A stretch of 64,000 bases of DNA from Pseudoscleropodium purum (taxonomy: Eukaryota > Streptophyta > Bryopsida > Hypnales > Brachytheciaceae). Shown here piece by piece: positions 23,552 to 40,529 of this stretch. The notes beneath the pieces were generated by a model. It worked only from the letters and a program-made list of their open reading frames with translations. It was not told the origin of the DNA and made no database searches. The DNA is taken from contig OZ017797.1 of assembly GCA_963969395.1 (NCBI GenBank), positions 26,846,001 to 26,910,000 of the forward strand, written 5' to 3'. Position 1 is the stretch's first letter. Each line of letters begins with the position of its first letter. A program made the translations under genes and the position numbers.

Positions 23552-24773
23552 TTAAAATAACAACACCTAAATGTGATTTCATTGCACAAATCTTCCATTT
23601 AGATTCTTCTCTAAATGCATAGCCTTCATATATGAGAGTTTATTGTTGCTTATGAGTACAACTATTTTCAATGCTTTAAAAAAAAATTCTTAGTTTATTT
23701 CTACATAGTTTAAAAACAACATTCCAAAAGAATTTAGAATTTTCTTTTTACTAACAACAAGATCCAATAAAACCTTTGGGAGCTCAATAGTAGGAGGCAT
23801 AATATTCATACCTTTTTTTTATGGCAGTTTGATGTTGTTACCTTACTTCAACTTATTTGCATTGATTTTAAAACATTGTCAAGCACAAGTAACAAAGTCC
23901 ACTTTGAGAACTTGGTCAAGCTTTTCTAACTTCAAAATTTGGAAGTTTTTCATGAAATTTTTAGAATGGATGTTAATCATTATAATCTATGTGTGAAGCT
24001 TTGTTTCATATCATTCTGATAAATATTCCAAAAGTTGGAATTTAAAAAAAAAATTCAATGTCAAATTGGGCAATTCAAAATATATTCTAAAAAAATATTT
24101 TTTGTGGGGGATTTTATATATTAATACCTAGTCGAAAAAATTTGAACCATTCAATTTCAAATAATGAGGTAAAAGTTATGGAGAGTTTTATTTTATAGGC
24201 AATGAAGTTAGAAAAAACATACAAAATTATCTTTTGCTTTTGATTTTGAAAATTTTCAAATTCTAATTCTAATATAGGATGTTAATTTTGTTCAAGAATA
24301 TTCTCACCATTGCAATTAATAATTTTCAATTTCTTGTAAAAGTTATTAGCATATTAATTTTTCCTTTCATTCAATACCATCTTCCACTTTATAATTTTTT
24401 CAAAGATAAATATGAAATATTTTTTGGTTAAATTTTTTTTCATATATTTTCAAACCATTTACCAACATATTGAAAAAACGCACAAGTTGTAGGATGTATG
24501 GATTCTTTTTTCTAAAAATGTTGAAAGACAAAACTTCATTTTGGGGAAAGATTAGGAAAGCCTACATTTTGAAGTTTAAGCATAGTTATTGAACTTGCAA
24601 TCACTGGGGATATTTGATCTAAAATTTTAGGACAATGTACTTGAATAAGTCAACCAAATGATCCTACAATTGAATTTAAGAAATAATTATTATTGATGAA
24701 AATTTTGACCTTGCTTTGAGAATGTGTATTTTGAAGTAACTTTGGGCATTTAAACATGTTGGTCCTATAGGGG
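23552..24773. mobile_element. Diverged TTAA-family sequence ending in a reverse terminus
   Basis: The right end reads CATGTTGGTCCTATAGGGG then TTAA, which is the reverse complement of the left end at 22015 with one mismatch over the 19 bases next to TTAA. Its interior at about 24130-24205 (GAACCATTCAATTTCAAATAA, AAAGTTATGGAGAGTTTTA) weakly matches the family in the forward direction. So it is either the right part of a 2.76-kb parent element (22015-24773) or a second element abutting copy 1. Confidence 0.45.
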
Positions 24774-25985
24774 TTAATTCCAAAAATGCATGACTATTTT
24801 CTCTATACATACTTCAATATTATTAATCTCACCTACAAATTAGTTGATGTACGTAATATTGAAATTGAAAAAATGATACATGCAATCTGCTAGTGACACT
24901 TTTTCATACTGGAGTAAAAGGTATGTTTGCACTTGATGTTAAAGAGTGTTGTTACTGAGAGTCTTAAGAATAAATTTAGACCTACTTTTAGACCAAATTC
25001 ACATGAAAAACATCACCCCAAACACCAAGTGCAAATCCAATTTTAGTGCAGCCGAATGCCCTTTTCAATTTTTTGGCACCCCAGTTGCTTACCTTATACA
25101 ACTCGCCAAAAGTTAGAACTAGACGGGAACGTGTTCCCTATGTCATTGGGAACACCATTGAGAACTCCAACAAGAACCTACTCTGTTCTCAAGTCACGAT
25201 TTGGCATCCTTGTCAAAACCTTCGCGGATGATTGCAAGATTCGGAGCTTGCAGTAAGACTGGAATCGCGATTCTCTTTCCATTGGCGACACTTTGGAGGA
25301 TTGTGGCTTATTAGAATTGCAGCCTTCGTTAAGACGAACTTCCTTGGGCACTCTGTTTCGTTGCGCTTTTTTGGTGTTTGCAATTTCTGTAGTGTGTGGT
25401 AAGAATTTGAATCATTTTTGAAAGGAATCGTTGCTTCTGCTAATTCCAGGACTGTGTAACGGGTTGTGCCGTGCGATTCAACCCGGTATTTTCTTTGGGT
25501 TTGGAGCTGAGATTAAGAGAGGGTCGCCAATTTGCATGTAACGCAAAATTCGGGGTGAAATTGCACGAGTGGCTTGCTCTATCCTCATTTTTCTTCCGAA
25601 ATTCGCAAATTGTGATTATAGTGTTTCTCATTTAGGTTTTGTGTGTATACGGTCCTTACAGGACTTTGGCTCGAGCTGTGCGTCTTCTTGCAAATATTGA
25701 GGACATGTTCCAAGTGCTTTCGTTGAAGGGATTGTAGGATGAGAGTGCACACGTTTAGATTTTCAGGAGGGCCTTACACTATCTTTAAAGCATCAGATTA
25801 TGGATGCGGATGCATTTTGATTCACTAAGAGATTCATTAATATTGAAGGTTTAGAGGATAGCATACCACGTTTCAGGACCCCGAAGTAATGTTTAAATTG
25901 TACTTAGTTTTGATGTGTTCTTCTGGCTCATGATACCGTAGGGGTACTCTGGTGTCTGACGAGAAGGTGCAGCCCATCTGGTGAA
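24774..25985. other. Spacer leading into the listerin relic
   Basis: AT-rich to about 25040, then host-like composition. The 25.05-25.98 kb part would correspond to the old promoter and leader of the listerin gene that decays downstream. No credible coding frame was found. Confidence 0.35.
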
Positions 25986-25986
25986 G

Positions 25987-27147
25987 ATGGACCGGGAAGA
26001 AAACAGGTGGTCCTGGTCGCAGTAAATCGCCGCCCTCAAGCAGCAGGTTTGTTTGTACCTATTTTGATAGTTCAACTTTGTATTTGATTGTTACGCGTTT
26101 TTTTTATGATTTTATCTATCAATTGTTAGCATGATGCTAAGAATCATAGTAGTTTTTAACTTATAAGTATTAGAATCAAATTATAATATCAGTGGTCTTG
26201 GATGCAGCTTGGCAGCTGCCCATCCTGAAGCAGCATCTCTTGGATTTGGAGGATATATGGGGAGCTCTCTAGTGGAGACAACATTCTCAGCTGAAAGGGA
26301 GGTCTCACAGGTACTACTACTATTACTACTTTTGTAAGATCTTGATTCATTCTGTTTTCAGCTCTCCTTGGAAAATTCATGCACGGCCTGTCTGATCGAA
26401 TTCCATACCATGAAGTCTGAAATTGGAGCATAGTTGGTAGATTTTTTGCCTTTTGTGTTTTGGAAGAATTTTGCAATAGTTCTTTGTAACTCGTAGTTTT
26501 TGTGTTCCTTGTCTGATTCTAAATTTGGCTTAGTATAGGACCTTGACGGAGAAGCTGCACTTCAGCTTAAAAGACTGTCCAAACAAAACCCAACAACGAA
26601 GGATAGAAGCCCACCCCCTGAAGGTTTGATTGCATCCTGTGCAGAAATAAGCATTTGATAGTTTACGATGCTTGGACAAAACCAATATCTGATGAATCTC
26701 TTCACGATTGAGTGACCCTGCAGCTTTAAGCCCTTGCTGCTCTTAGGGGAGTATTCAAGGAGCGTTTGGTTGATGAACTGTGTGTAATTCTCCATCACTT
26801 GGGTGCGTTCTTATTGCAAAATAAGTTTGTAGAAGCTTGCATGGTAACTTCTTCAGTTTTTGGTGGTTTCTAGTACCTCTATTTGAATTGCATCTTTAAG
26901 AAACCTTTTCTGGTTAATGATTGTGATCGTCTGCGACACTCATTCTTGCACGAGGACTTGCGATGATATGTGCCTCTGGTTCTCTTGTGTATGCTCAAAT
27001 TAAACAGTAGTGATCCAACCATATTGAATGTATTGAATCTCATCCTCCATTGACAGGCTTTTGAGTAGAAAAGACTCGTGCAAGACAAAAACCGGCAGAC
27101 CTTACGACGAATGCCGGGTGCTTCCTCACTTGTATCCATGGCTTATC
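25987..27147 (+). pseudogene. LTN1: Listerin (LTN1 E3 ligase) pseudogene, 5' exons only
   Basis: Listerin is the RING E3 ligase that tags nascent chains on stalled 60S ribosomes. Five decayed exons of its N-terminus are visible. About 25990-26046 encodes GKKTGGPGRSKSPPSSS. 26208-26310 encodes LAAAHPEAASLGFGGYMGSS, the conserved GFGGYxGSS stretch. 26539 to about 26613 encodes DLDGEAALQLKRLSKQNPTT. About 26724-26802 encodes ALAALRGVFKERLVDELCV. 27057 to about 27145 encodes AFE, a stop, then KRLVQDKNRQ. Damage: the start codon is out of frame with exon 1, the exon 3 donor is lost, exon 4 has indels at its first codons, exon 5 has TAG where a Tyr is expected and then a frameshift. Sequence after 27147 is AT-rich and unrelated; the rest of this gene of about 1,800 codons is absent. 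The call rests on memory of plant listerin N-termini. Confidence 0.75.
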
Positions 27148-28651
27148 TTTAGAAGTTATGTAGAAAAAAAGACATTGGAAAATGCTAAAAAATGAACACT
27201 TTGATATTTGATTTTTTCAAGTAGTAAAAAAATTCAAAAAAATTCAATAAGAAAGTCATTTTTCCTAATTTGAAGGTGTTTCTTCTCAACCATTTTTATC
27301 ATTGGGAAAAAATTGTGTTCTCTACACGTGTACAAAGGTAATGCATTTTGAGTACATGTGGAAGGTGAACAATTTATTATTTTTAGAAAATCTCTTTATG
27401 AACTCATGTGACTTTAGTAAAGTCTTTGTCTTCTAATTTTGAGCTTCAAATTTGTATTTAGAATCATAAATAGTACTAAAACCCCTTCAAAATGGCTAAG
27501 GCAGACAACCAAATAGGGGTTGTTTAAAAGTAATAAAATAATTTTCGGAAAATGAAACAAAATTATTCAATGTCTACTACTATCACATATACCTTCATTT
27601 CAAGTTTCATGTAAAATTGACATATGATGCAAAAGTTATGAACAAAAAACCACTTATCCAAGACCAAGTGGACCAAAAAAAGGACAATTTTTTTTTTTGC
27701 AATATGAATGTATCAAGGTGAGTCTTTAAGGATTTGCATACTATTTTTGCATTCTTTCTTCAATACTGGATGATTATTAAATGTTCATGTAGTTTTCTTT
27801 CTCCGTTCTCTTTAAGGAAACTGATTGATTTATAACGACAATGATGTGATTTTAATGAAGTTTAAAAGACGAAAATTAAGGGAAAGATGGGGATTTTGTT
27901 TACTTTTATAAGATTTGAATGAGGGTGAGTATTGTAACTTTCAATGCAGTGAATTGAGGCCATTCTACTGGTATCCGTTGCTTATAAAATTGTTGAGAAA
28001 CAAAACCTTGGATTTTAAGCCTCATTCCCTCAACAGTGAGTGTTAGGTTCTTAACTTACATCAAAGTCTATATTTGGGCTTCTTACACACAACGATGAAT
28101 CCACCACTTGCAGACCAGAGAGAAACTAGGTTCTCTCCGGGTTCTCTTATAGCAAAGAAGTCAATGCACGGCAAGTCCATGTGTGTTGTTAGCTCCATCA
28201 CTGTCACAAAATGGTGAATGATAGCACAAAGCAAATGCAAAACCAAGTGGCAAAACTTTGCGCTTGAACTCATTGCCACGAATATGCAGTTTAAACACTG
28301 AAAACATGTTTGTTGAGTTAATAAAATCTCTAAGACAATCAATCTTTAAGAACAAGAGAAGATATTATATATGTGCTGCCCAACATCCTTTCCATGAAGG
28401 AGGAGATGACACAACTACATTCCGTTCTTCCTCTCAGAAATGATCAAATCGGCCCTCTTTTACGTCAAATTAGAAACTCTGCTCTCCATTCCACTTTTAT
28501 TGGAATCTGGTATCAGGTCAACTTCCAGCTCACCTCTTGCAGGTGGAGCTCATAAGCTGCACGCCGTCCTCATCTCAATATGGAGCAAATTGGACAACAG
28601 TTCTGCTAATTTCGTCTATGAAGCTTCTCGAATGAGGTCGTCATGCGAAGA
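27148..28651. other. AT-rich spacer and 3' flank of the ABC-F gene
   Basis: From 27148 to about 28000 the sequence is AT-rich with no frames. From about 28000 to 28651 the composition is nearer to the gene islands and would hold the 3' untranslated region of the minus-strand gene. No terminator or polyadenylation site can be fixed. Confidence 0.4.
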
Positions 28652-34595
<5,944 letters not shown>

Positions 34596-34599
34596 CTCT

Positions 34600-35360
34600 G
34601 CTGCAGCTCGTTCGCAAGCAACATCGGAACGAGATAAGCCTCTCATTGCCAAAACCCTCTGGATCGATGTCCTGACTATACCCCTCCAGCACCCGGTTCT
34701 CATACCCGTCGTATATACCCAGATGTGACGGGGTTTCATGTTCACCCATGGTGCTGAAGGTTCCTAAACCTAATTGGGACCTTTGCAAAATCGTCCTTCT
34801 TGTCTCAAAATGTATGTTCTATGAACATGGGAGCCTGGGGCCAATTTCAGATACAATTTTTTTTTATCACTTTCAAAATTAATAGTTTATTTATAAAGTA
34901 TTTAAAAAATGAATGATAAGAAAATCTAAGAATTTCTTTTTGACTTCCAACAAGATAGATTCAAAACAATAGTTTCGATAGTTTAATCATAGAAATCATG
35001 CTCAAATGTTTATTTTCTTAATATGATATTAGCTGTAATTTTCTTATACTATGATTAGAAACCCAAGATCATATGCACCATAATATACTATTATAAACAT
35101 GGATATAACATTCATCATATTGATATGTGATACAATGAGGTTTCACATTTTCTTGTAGCTTGGGATATTAGCAAAAATAGTCTAAAGAAATTAGTGATTG
35201 TTGAACCTTCAAACTATTTAATATGAACTTCACTTCAATGACATTTCAAAAAATCTTGCCCACTTGTCACAATATTATAGACTAGTAACAGTCACAATTG
35301 TCTTACATTCAAATAGTTTGACCTTTGCTATGCCTATCTTCCAAGCAGTCATTAACCCCT
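34600..35360. other. Short 5' flank of the ABC-F gene, then AT-rich spacer
   Basis: Host-like composition lasts only to about 34850, so the promoter of the minus-strand gene is compact or extends into AT-rich sequence. No TATA box was recognised. From 34850 to 35340 the sequence is AT-rich and empty. Confidence 0.4.
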
Positions 35361-35390
35361 CTAATATCATAGCAGGCCAAACTGGCCTAC

Positions 35391-35569
35391 GGTTAACATG
35401 CTCCACTACTTGGGCGTTGAAGGACTAGGGCATCCAAACAAAGACATGCCAAAAGGGGCGCCAAATGCAGATTTGGTGCGTGGTTTTGTACACCAGGGCC
35501 TCACTGCTCTTTGTGTGCCCTACGGCAGACAAGCCAAGAAGGAGACCCTAGTGCAGTATGCAATGTGAA
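35391..35569 (+). pseudogene. C-terminal coding fragment of an unknown protein
   Basis: A plus-strand frame reads without stop for roughly 60 codons and ends in TGA. It encodes a segment such as LGHPNKDMPKGAPNADLVRG followed by FVHQGLTALCVPYGRQAKK and a final VQYAM. The last 25 codons lie inside the left arm of the inverted repeat at 35491, and a mutated copy of exactly those codons ends the right arm on the minus strand. The frame continues naturally across the arm boundary only on the left, so the left side looks like the source. No family is recognised. Confidence 0.4.
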
Positions 35570-37887
35570 GTAATTTAATTGCTTAGAAACCAAATTGTAA
35601 AAAAAATTTGACATTTAATCAATTGAGAACAGTGAATCCAACTACCACTTCACACATTTTAGAAGGCATCTCTAACTCGTATTGAATTCCATTTGAGTAG
35701 AAAATTTCTTTATATGCATATGGTGTAGTAGGAGGTAGAACAACCCATGTGGAATATGTAAATTAGATTTAGTAGGAGCTCAATCACTCATAATTAAGTG
35801 AAAAGTAGGAAGTGTATTTGAAGTAAAATTTCAGACCTCATTTAGGCATAATAAAATAACTTTTTTCAAAAAACTTTGAATTAAGAAAAGTTGAAAAATA
35901 AAAATGACTTGCATCTCTAAAAGTCCTTTTGAGATTGTGAGCCTCCAATCAAAAGTTACAGACAAAATTCAAAGAGGATGTTTGAAAACGTAAAAAACAA
36001 GTTTCCAACCTTTCTCTGAATTTTGTCCATAACTTTTGAATCAAGATAAAGACGATTTCATTTTGGGTGGCAAGTGTTAGAACTATTTACATTAATTGAT
36101 TGTAAGTTGTTACTTACAAATTAGTGAAAAAAATTCAACCATGTATTATTGTAAAATTTTATGTCACTTTGCAAAAAAATGTTTTGAATATTTGTAGTAA
36201 AATCATGACTTTTAGGCCTTATATTCCATAATTTTGGTATTTTATGATAAGAACAATTTCTTTATATTTTTTCATATCAAGGATGATCTACAAAAGTGTT
36301 GAAAAATTAAATTCTTTTACTATGTTTATATTCAAAGATATGTTTAGGATGGTATTTTTCACTAATTGCAACAAATAGACCAATATTAGATAAAAAAGTT
36401 TGTTGTAGTAAAAGAATTTTTTTTCTAAAACAATTATAATAAAATTCCTACATGTATTGTTATGTACAAAATATACTAGGGTTGTTTTTTTAATTAAATT
36501 TAGATATTGATTACAAACAATCACTGACTCATTTATTTATAAGGTAAAATTACATTGAAATAAAGATTTGATTGTTTGTTGCAATATGAGTATAAGTGTT
36601 AATGGACTAGAAAGTTTAAAAAATAATAATCTTTGAAATACATAACACACACAAATTTTGTACATCATTTATTTGTTTATTAAAATGAATAGAATGTTTT
36701 CTAATTGTTGATAGTGATTTAGAATTATTTTTACTGCCATTTTTAAATTATTTAAATAATTAATTAATGAAAATTTATTTTTAAAATTTTTAAGTATTTC
36801 AAAAACAAAAATTGAATTTTTTTTAGTTTGTGTAAGACTAGTTTCTATATTACATAATACTTTTACTATCAAGATTTGCAAAATCATTTTCATTATTTTT
36901 TGATAAAATGTGAACAATGTTTGTATTAATTTAGTCTAATTTTTAAATTTTAATAACAATATTGAAGTTCTTATATAAAGACTAAAAGACATTCTTGTCT
37001 AAAGACCTAAACATTTATACTATTTTTATATTAGTTAAACATAGATTTCTCAAAAAAAATTGCCAATTTTTCATTCCTTTCAATTCACTAATATATCTTT
37101 TTAGATTTATTTATTTCATGATTTATATCGTACCATTTACTGATTATAATAGGATTTTAAAATAGACTATAAAATTTAGATTGATTAATTTGCAAAATTG
37201 TCTAAACAATTGAATTTGGTATTGAATCTATTTTTTGTTGTAGGTTTCATTCAATTTTGATTTGTTCTTTTGTTAATTCTCTTAAATTTATTGTCTTTAT
37301 ATTGTGAATCTAAATCTATAACATTATTTTACATTGTTTTGGTTGATATATAGAACCATTGTTTTAGTTGATATGTTTGAAAATGTAAAAAACAAGTTTC
37401 CAACCTTTTTCTGAATTTTGTCTGTAACTTTTGATTGGAGGTTCACAATCTCAAAAGGACTTTTAGAGATGCAAGTCATTTTTATTTTTCAACTTTTCTT
37501 AGTTCAAAGTTTTTTGAAAAAAGTTATTTTATTATGCCTAAATGAGGTCTGAAATTTTACTTCAAATACACTTCCTACTTTTCACTTAATTATGAGTGAT
37601 TGAGCTCCTACTAAATCTAATTTACATATTCCACATGGGTTGTTCTACCTCCTACCACACCATATAAAGAGCTTCTCTAATCACATGGAATTCAATTGAA
37701 GTTAGAGATGCCTGCCAAATCTGTGTGAAGTGGTTGTTGGAATCAATGTTCTCAATGAAATAAAAGTCAAAAGTTTTTTACAATTTGGTTTCTAAGCAAT
37801 TAAATTACTTCACATTGCATACCGCACTAGGGTCCCCTTCTTGGCTTGTCTGCTGTAGGGCACACGAAGAGCAGTGAGGCCCTGGTG
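35491..37887. repeat. Large inverted repeat, arms about 480 bp, 1.4-kb AT-rich loop
   Basis: The left arm (35491 to about 35972) and right arm (about 37412-37887) are reverse complements at high identity. Outer ends begin CACCAGGGCCTCACTGCTCT, then run through GACAAGCCAAGAAGG, AAGTAATTTAATTGC, GGAGGTAGAACAACCCATGTG, GAGCTCAATCACTCATAATT and CTAAAAGTCCTTTTGAGATT. About 70 bases next to the inner ends (TTGAAAA, AAAAAACAAGTTTCCAACC) occur in direct orientation instead. The loop is AT-rich with only two short minus-strand frames. There is no clear target duplication, so it may be a long-terminal-repeat DNA transposon of Mutator type or an inverted segmental duplication. Confidence 0.75.
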
Positions 37888-39190
37888 AATGTTGTTGTTT
37901 TCGTTGCTTTTGTTTTTGTTGTTGTTATGTTGCACAATTGTGCAATTTCGATTGTTTGAATTGATTCCTTCCATTTCAAGAGTTTCGTGGCGCGCATTTG
38001 CATTTTGCATTTACAGCTCAGGTATAATGACTCTTATTGAACGTCTTTTTCGGCATTTGTAATCGAGGGTAGCGGCAGAATGGTCATTGTCACTACCACT
38101 CCAACTCTCCTTTGAGGAAATCGACCGCCCTCTGTGTAGGTCACGAAATTGCGTCGAGGACTACAATTGATTTCATATCAGATTATTGGTGTTTTTCTTA
38201 TGATCTGTGTCGTAACAAGGAATTTAAGCTTCGAGCTGCACGTTTAGATTGATCGAGTGATATATCACCGAAACCTTGAATTTTTTGGAGCCAGGATATG
38301 AATTTTCAGTGTGATTTTGTGCAGCAGGGGACGAATATTTGTCATTGTGTGGAAGAAACTTTCAGTCGTGTAGATTTGCCATACGGAAGTAGAACCCTTA
38401 CGCAGTTGTGCTCTTAGTGATTTGGGTTCAATTCTACAGGTTGGTCTACCGATTCTTCTCACATGGCACCCCTCACTGTTGCAACGTGTATGGCGAGGGC
38501 ATCAATTTGATGACTATCATTCTCAACTCATTTTCGGTAAAGTCGAATCATCTTCATTCCCTTCGAGAGTCCTGTAGAAGTCGAGAAGTTGGATATCCAG
38601 AAATTCGAATTCAGGTCTTTCTACGTACAAGTTTGAATTGTTACATGCGTCGGACAGTGAAGCACTTCATTTATTAAGCTTCAATTTTCTCTAAAGTGGA
38701 TCCTGAATTTTCTGCAGACCAAACGAAGAAGATACAGTATAGGACTAAATTGACGTGTTCAATAACGGTATGGACTGACTCCGTTCTATGACAAGTAGAA
38801 TAAATGTAGGGCATTTATTAATTCATTGGAGTGGTGACAATCACAACAAGAGAAATATACGGTTTCATTTGTTTCAAGAAAATAAAACCAGAAAACCCTA
38901 GAGAAATATACAAAGGGTAGACTTTTTGTCAGTTTTAGAATCTTCCGTATGCTGAAATGTCTTTTAGACTTTTCAAGTGTTGATGAAGCTTATTGATGAT
39001 TGGGAATTGTACCAGAGATCTCCATCCCTTGGACAGTGGCTGGTGTATGAGTATGAGTATTTGAACAGCTTATACTCACCATGAAGGAATTTGTGCACGC
39101 AGGGGTTTTCAAATGCTGTTTGGGTGTACCCACCTTAGTACTGTCATTCGTACTATACCCCAAAACTTGTGGCTTACAATTACCAATTTT
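37888..39190. other. Host-like spacer, no gene seen
   Basis: It starts with a low-complexity GTT-rich stretch (about 37888-37930) and returns to gene-island composition from about 38000. The frames are short, and none is recognised. It could hold 5' parts of the broken gene ending at 39546. Confidence 0.35.
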
Positions 39191-39205
39191 TTGTTTACAG
39201 TTGAG

Positions 39206-39546
39206 ATAGGGAAGGAGGTTCACGAAGTCATCCCAAGAGTGGTGTGGAAAGCTCTCTGCGTCCATTACCTCCAGCCGGTCCTGAAGTCCCTGTTACGAGA
39301 AGAGAGTTTGTGAGATCATTTGTGAAGGAACTGAAAATAGGTAACAACTTCTTGGGATTGATAGCTTGCATGTTGAAGTTAACATTGATACTGGAAGAAG
39401 AATCATTCCATTTTCAACAACTTTTGAGGGACGCAACAATCACGAAGTTGAAGTTTTGGAATTTCATTGGGCAACTGGTGAAAATATATTGGAATTTCCA
39501 AGGTTGGATGCTGGGATAGATGAGAAAGTTAACCAAATTCAGGCAG
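39206..39546 (+). pseudogene. Exon-like frames of an unknown gene with one frameshift
   Basis: After a plausible acceptor near 39205 a frame encodes GVESSLRPLPPAGPEVPVTR and REFVRSFVKELKIGNNFLG. Near 39370 the sensible reading passes to another frame encoding HVEVNIDTGRRIIPFSTTFE, then GRNNHEVEVLEFHWATGEN and LEFPRLDAGIDEKVNQIQAG, and a GT donor follows at 39547. The balanced composition and alternating residue pattern look like a real, possibly beta-rich, protein rather than noise. I do not recognise the family. The frame change suggests a pseudogene, unless it is a sequence error or a very short intron. Confidence 0.45.
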
Positions 39547-39992
39547 GTTCATTGATTCATGGTTAATATATTCGATAAATGTGGAATTTTGAATTCTAAA
39601 TTTGGTGATCATATAGCCGATTGAAATGTGAAGCTGATCAAAGTGCATTGACTTCAATTGCCAGACAGACATCGTCCCTGCACTTGTGATTGTTACCACC
39701 AAACGACAGAATCATGTAATGAAGTCTTGTAAGTAGTGTAGAAAGCAGAAATGGTCATTGGCAGGCAACAAAGAACCAACTTTCTTCAACTTTCTTTAAC
39801 TTTGCAAGTGTTCTATTTTGATGAAAAACTTGACTTTGGAATCCTTGTAGACTCCTTCAAGCTCCGTACATGTTTCCATTTGAGGTAGTTGGGAATTGGC
39901 TCATCCCCTCAAAATTTGGGCCGTTGAGGTACTTGTGGAGAGAAAAGTTTTAAATTGTTGTAATTTTTAGGGGGATGACATCAGGTTTTGTA

Positions 39993-40525
39993 CTACCTCT
40001 GTCCCAAAATGATCTTGTTGCACTTTGTGACTTTACGAATTTGTCAAATTTAAATATAATTACTCTCTAGGACTAGTAAAACAACTCTAAGCAATAGTTT
40101 CCCCTCCATCCATGCAATCATCAAACAAAAAGGCAAATGAAATGACAAAAAGGGTCAATCAACACTTATCATTTTTATTTTTTGCATCTCTTTTGAGTGT
40201 TGTCAAATTGAAGGAGATGAAACTCTAGGAGGTGGAACAAAGGTTCACATATGGTGTTAGGCATGTACTAACTAGTACCTACAAAATGACAACCTCGTAC
40301 TCAACAATTAAGTGTCCATTGGTACTCCTTGAAAATGCACAAAAAAATTCACTTTTCAATATTCCAAAATTGCCCTTTGAAAAAGGCTATGAAACTCAAA
40401 GTTTTTAGAATGCTAAGAGTGCACCAAAGTCTACTTACAGTGTCAATTAGTTTTTTAAAATGTTACTTTAAATCTTAATTTAGAACATTTTGTCCAACAA
40501 AAAGACCATTTGGCAATGGAAGGAG
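39993..40525. mobile_element. Stowaway-like MITE, about 530 bp
   Basis: The left end after TA is CTACCTCTGTCCCAAAATGA. The right end, read as reverse complement after TA, is CTCCTTCCATTGCCAAATGG, and both continue with a CTTNTTGTTG-like stretch. The ends resemble the CTCCCTCCGTCCCAAAAT consensus of plant Stowaway MITEs, which duplicate TA and depend on mariner-like transposases. There is no coding capacity. It is longer than usual for Stowaway. Confidence 0.6.
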
Positions 40526-40529
40526 TAAT

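Noticed and set aside
39244..39519. Taking the 91-residue frame at 39244 as a complete gene
   Set aside because: Its C-terminal half is compositionally poor while the alternative frame from 39366 is protein-like; a frameshifted exon explains both better.
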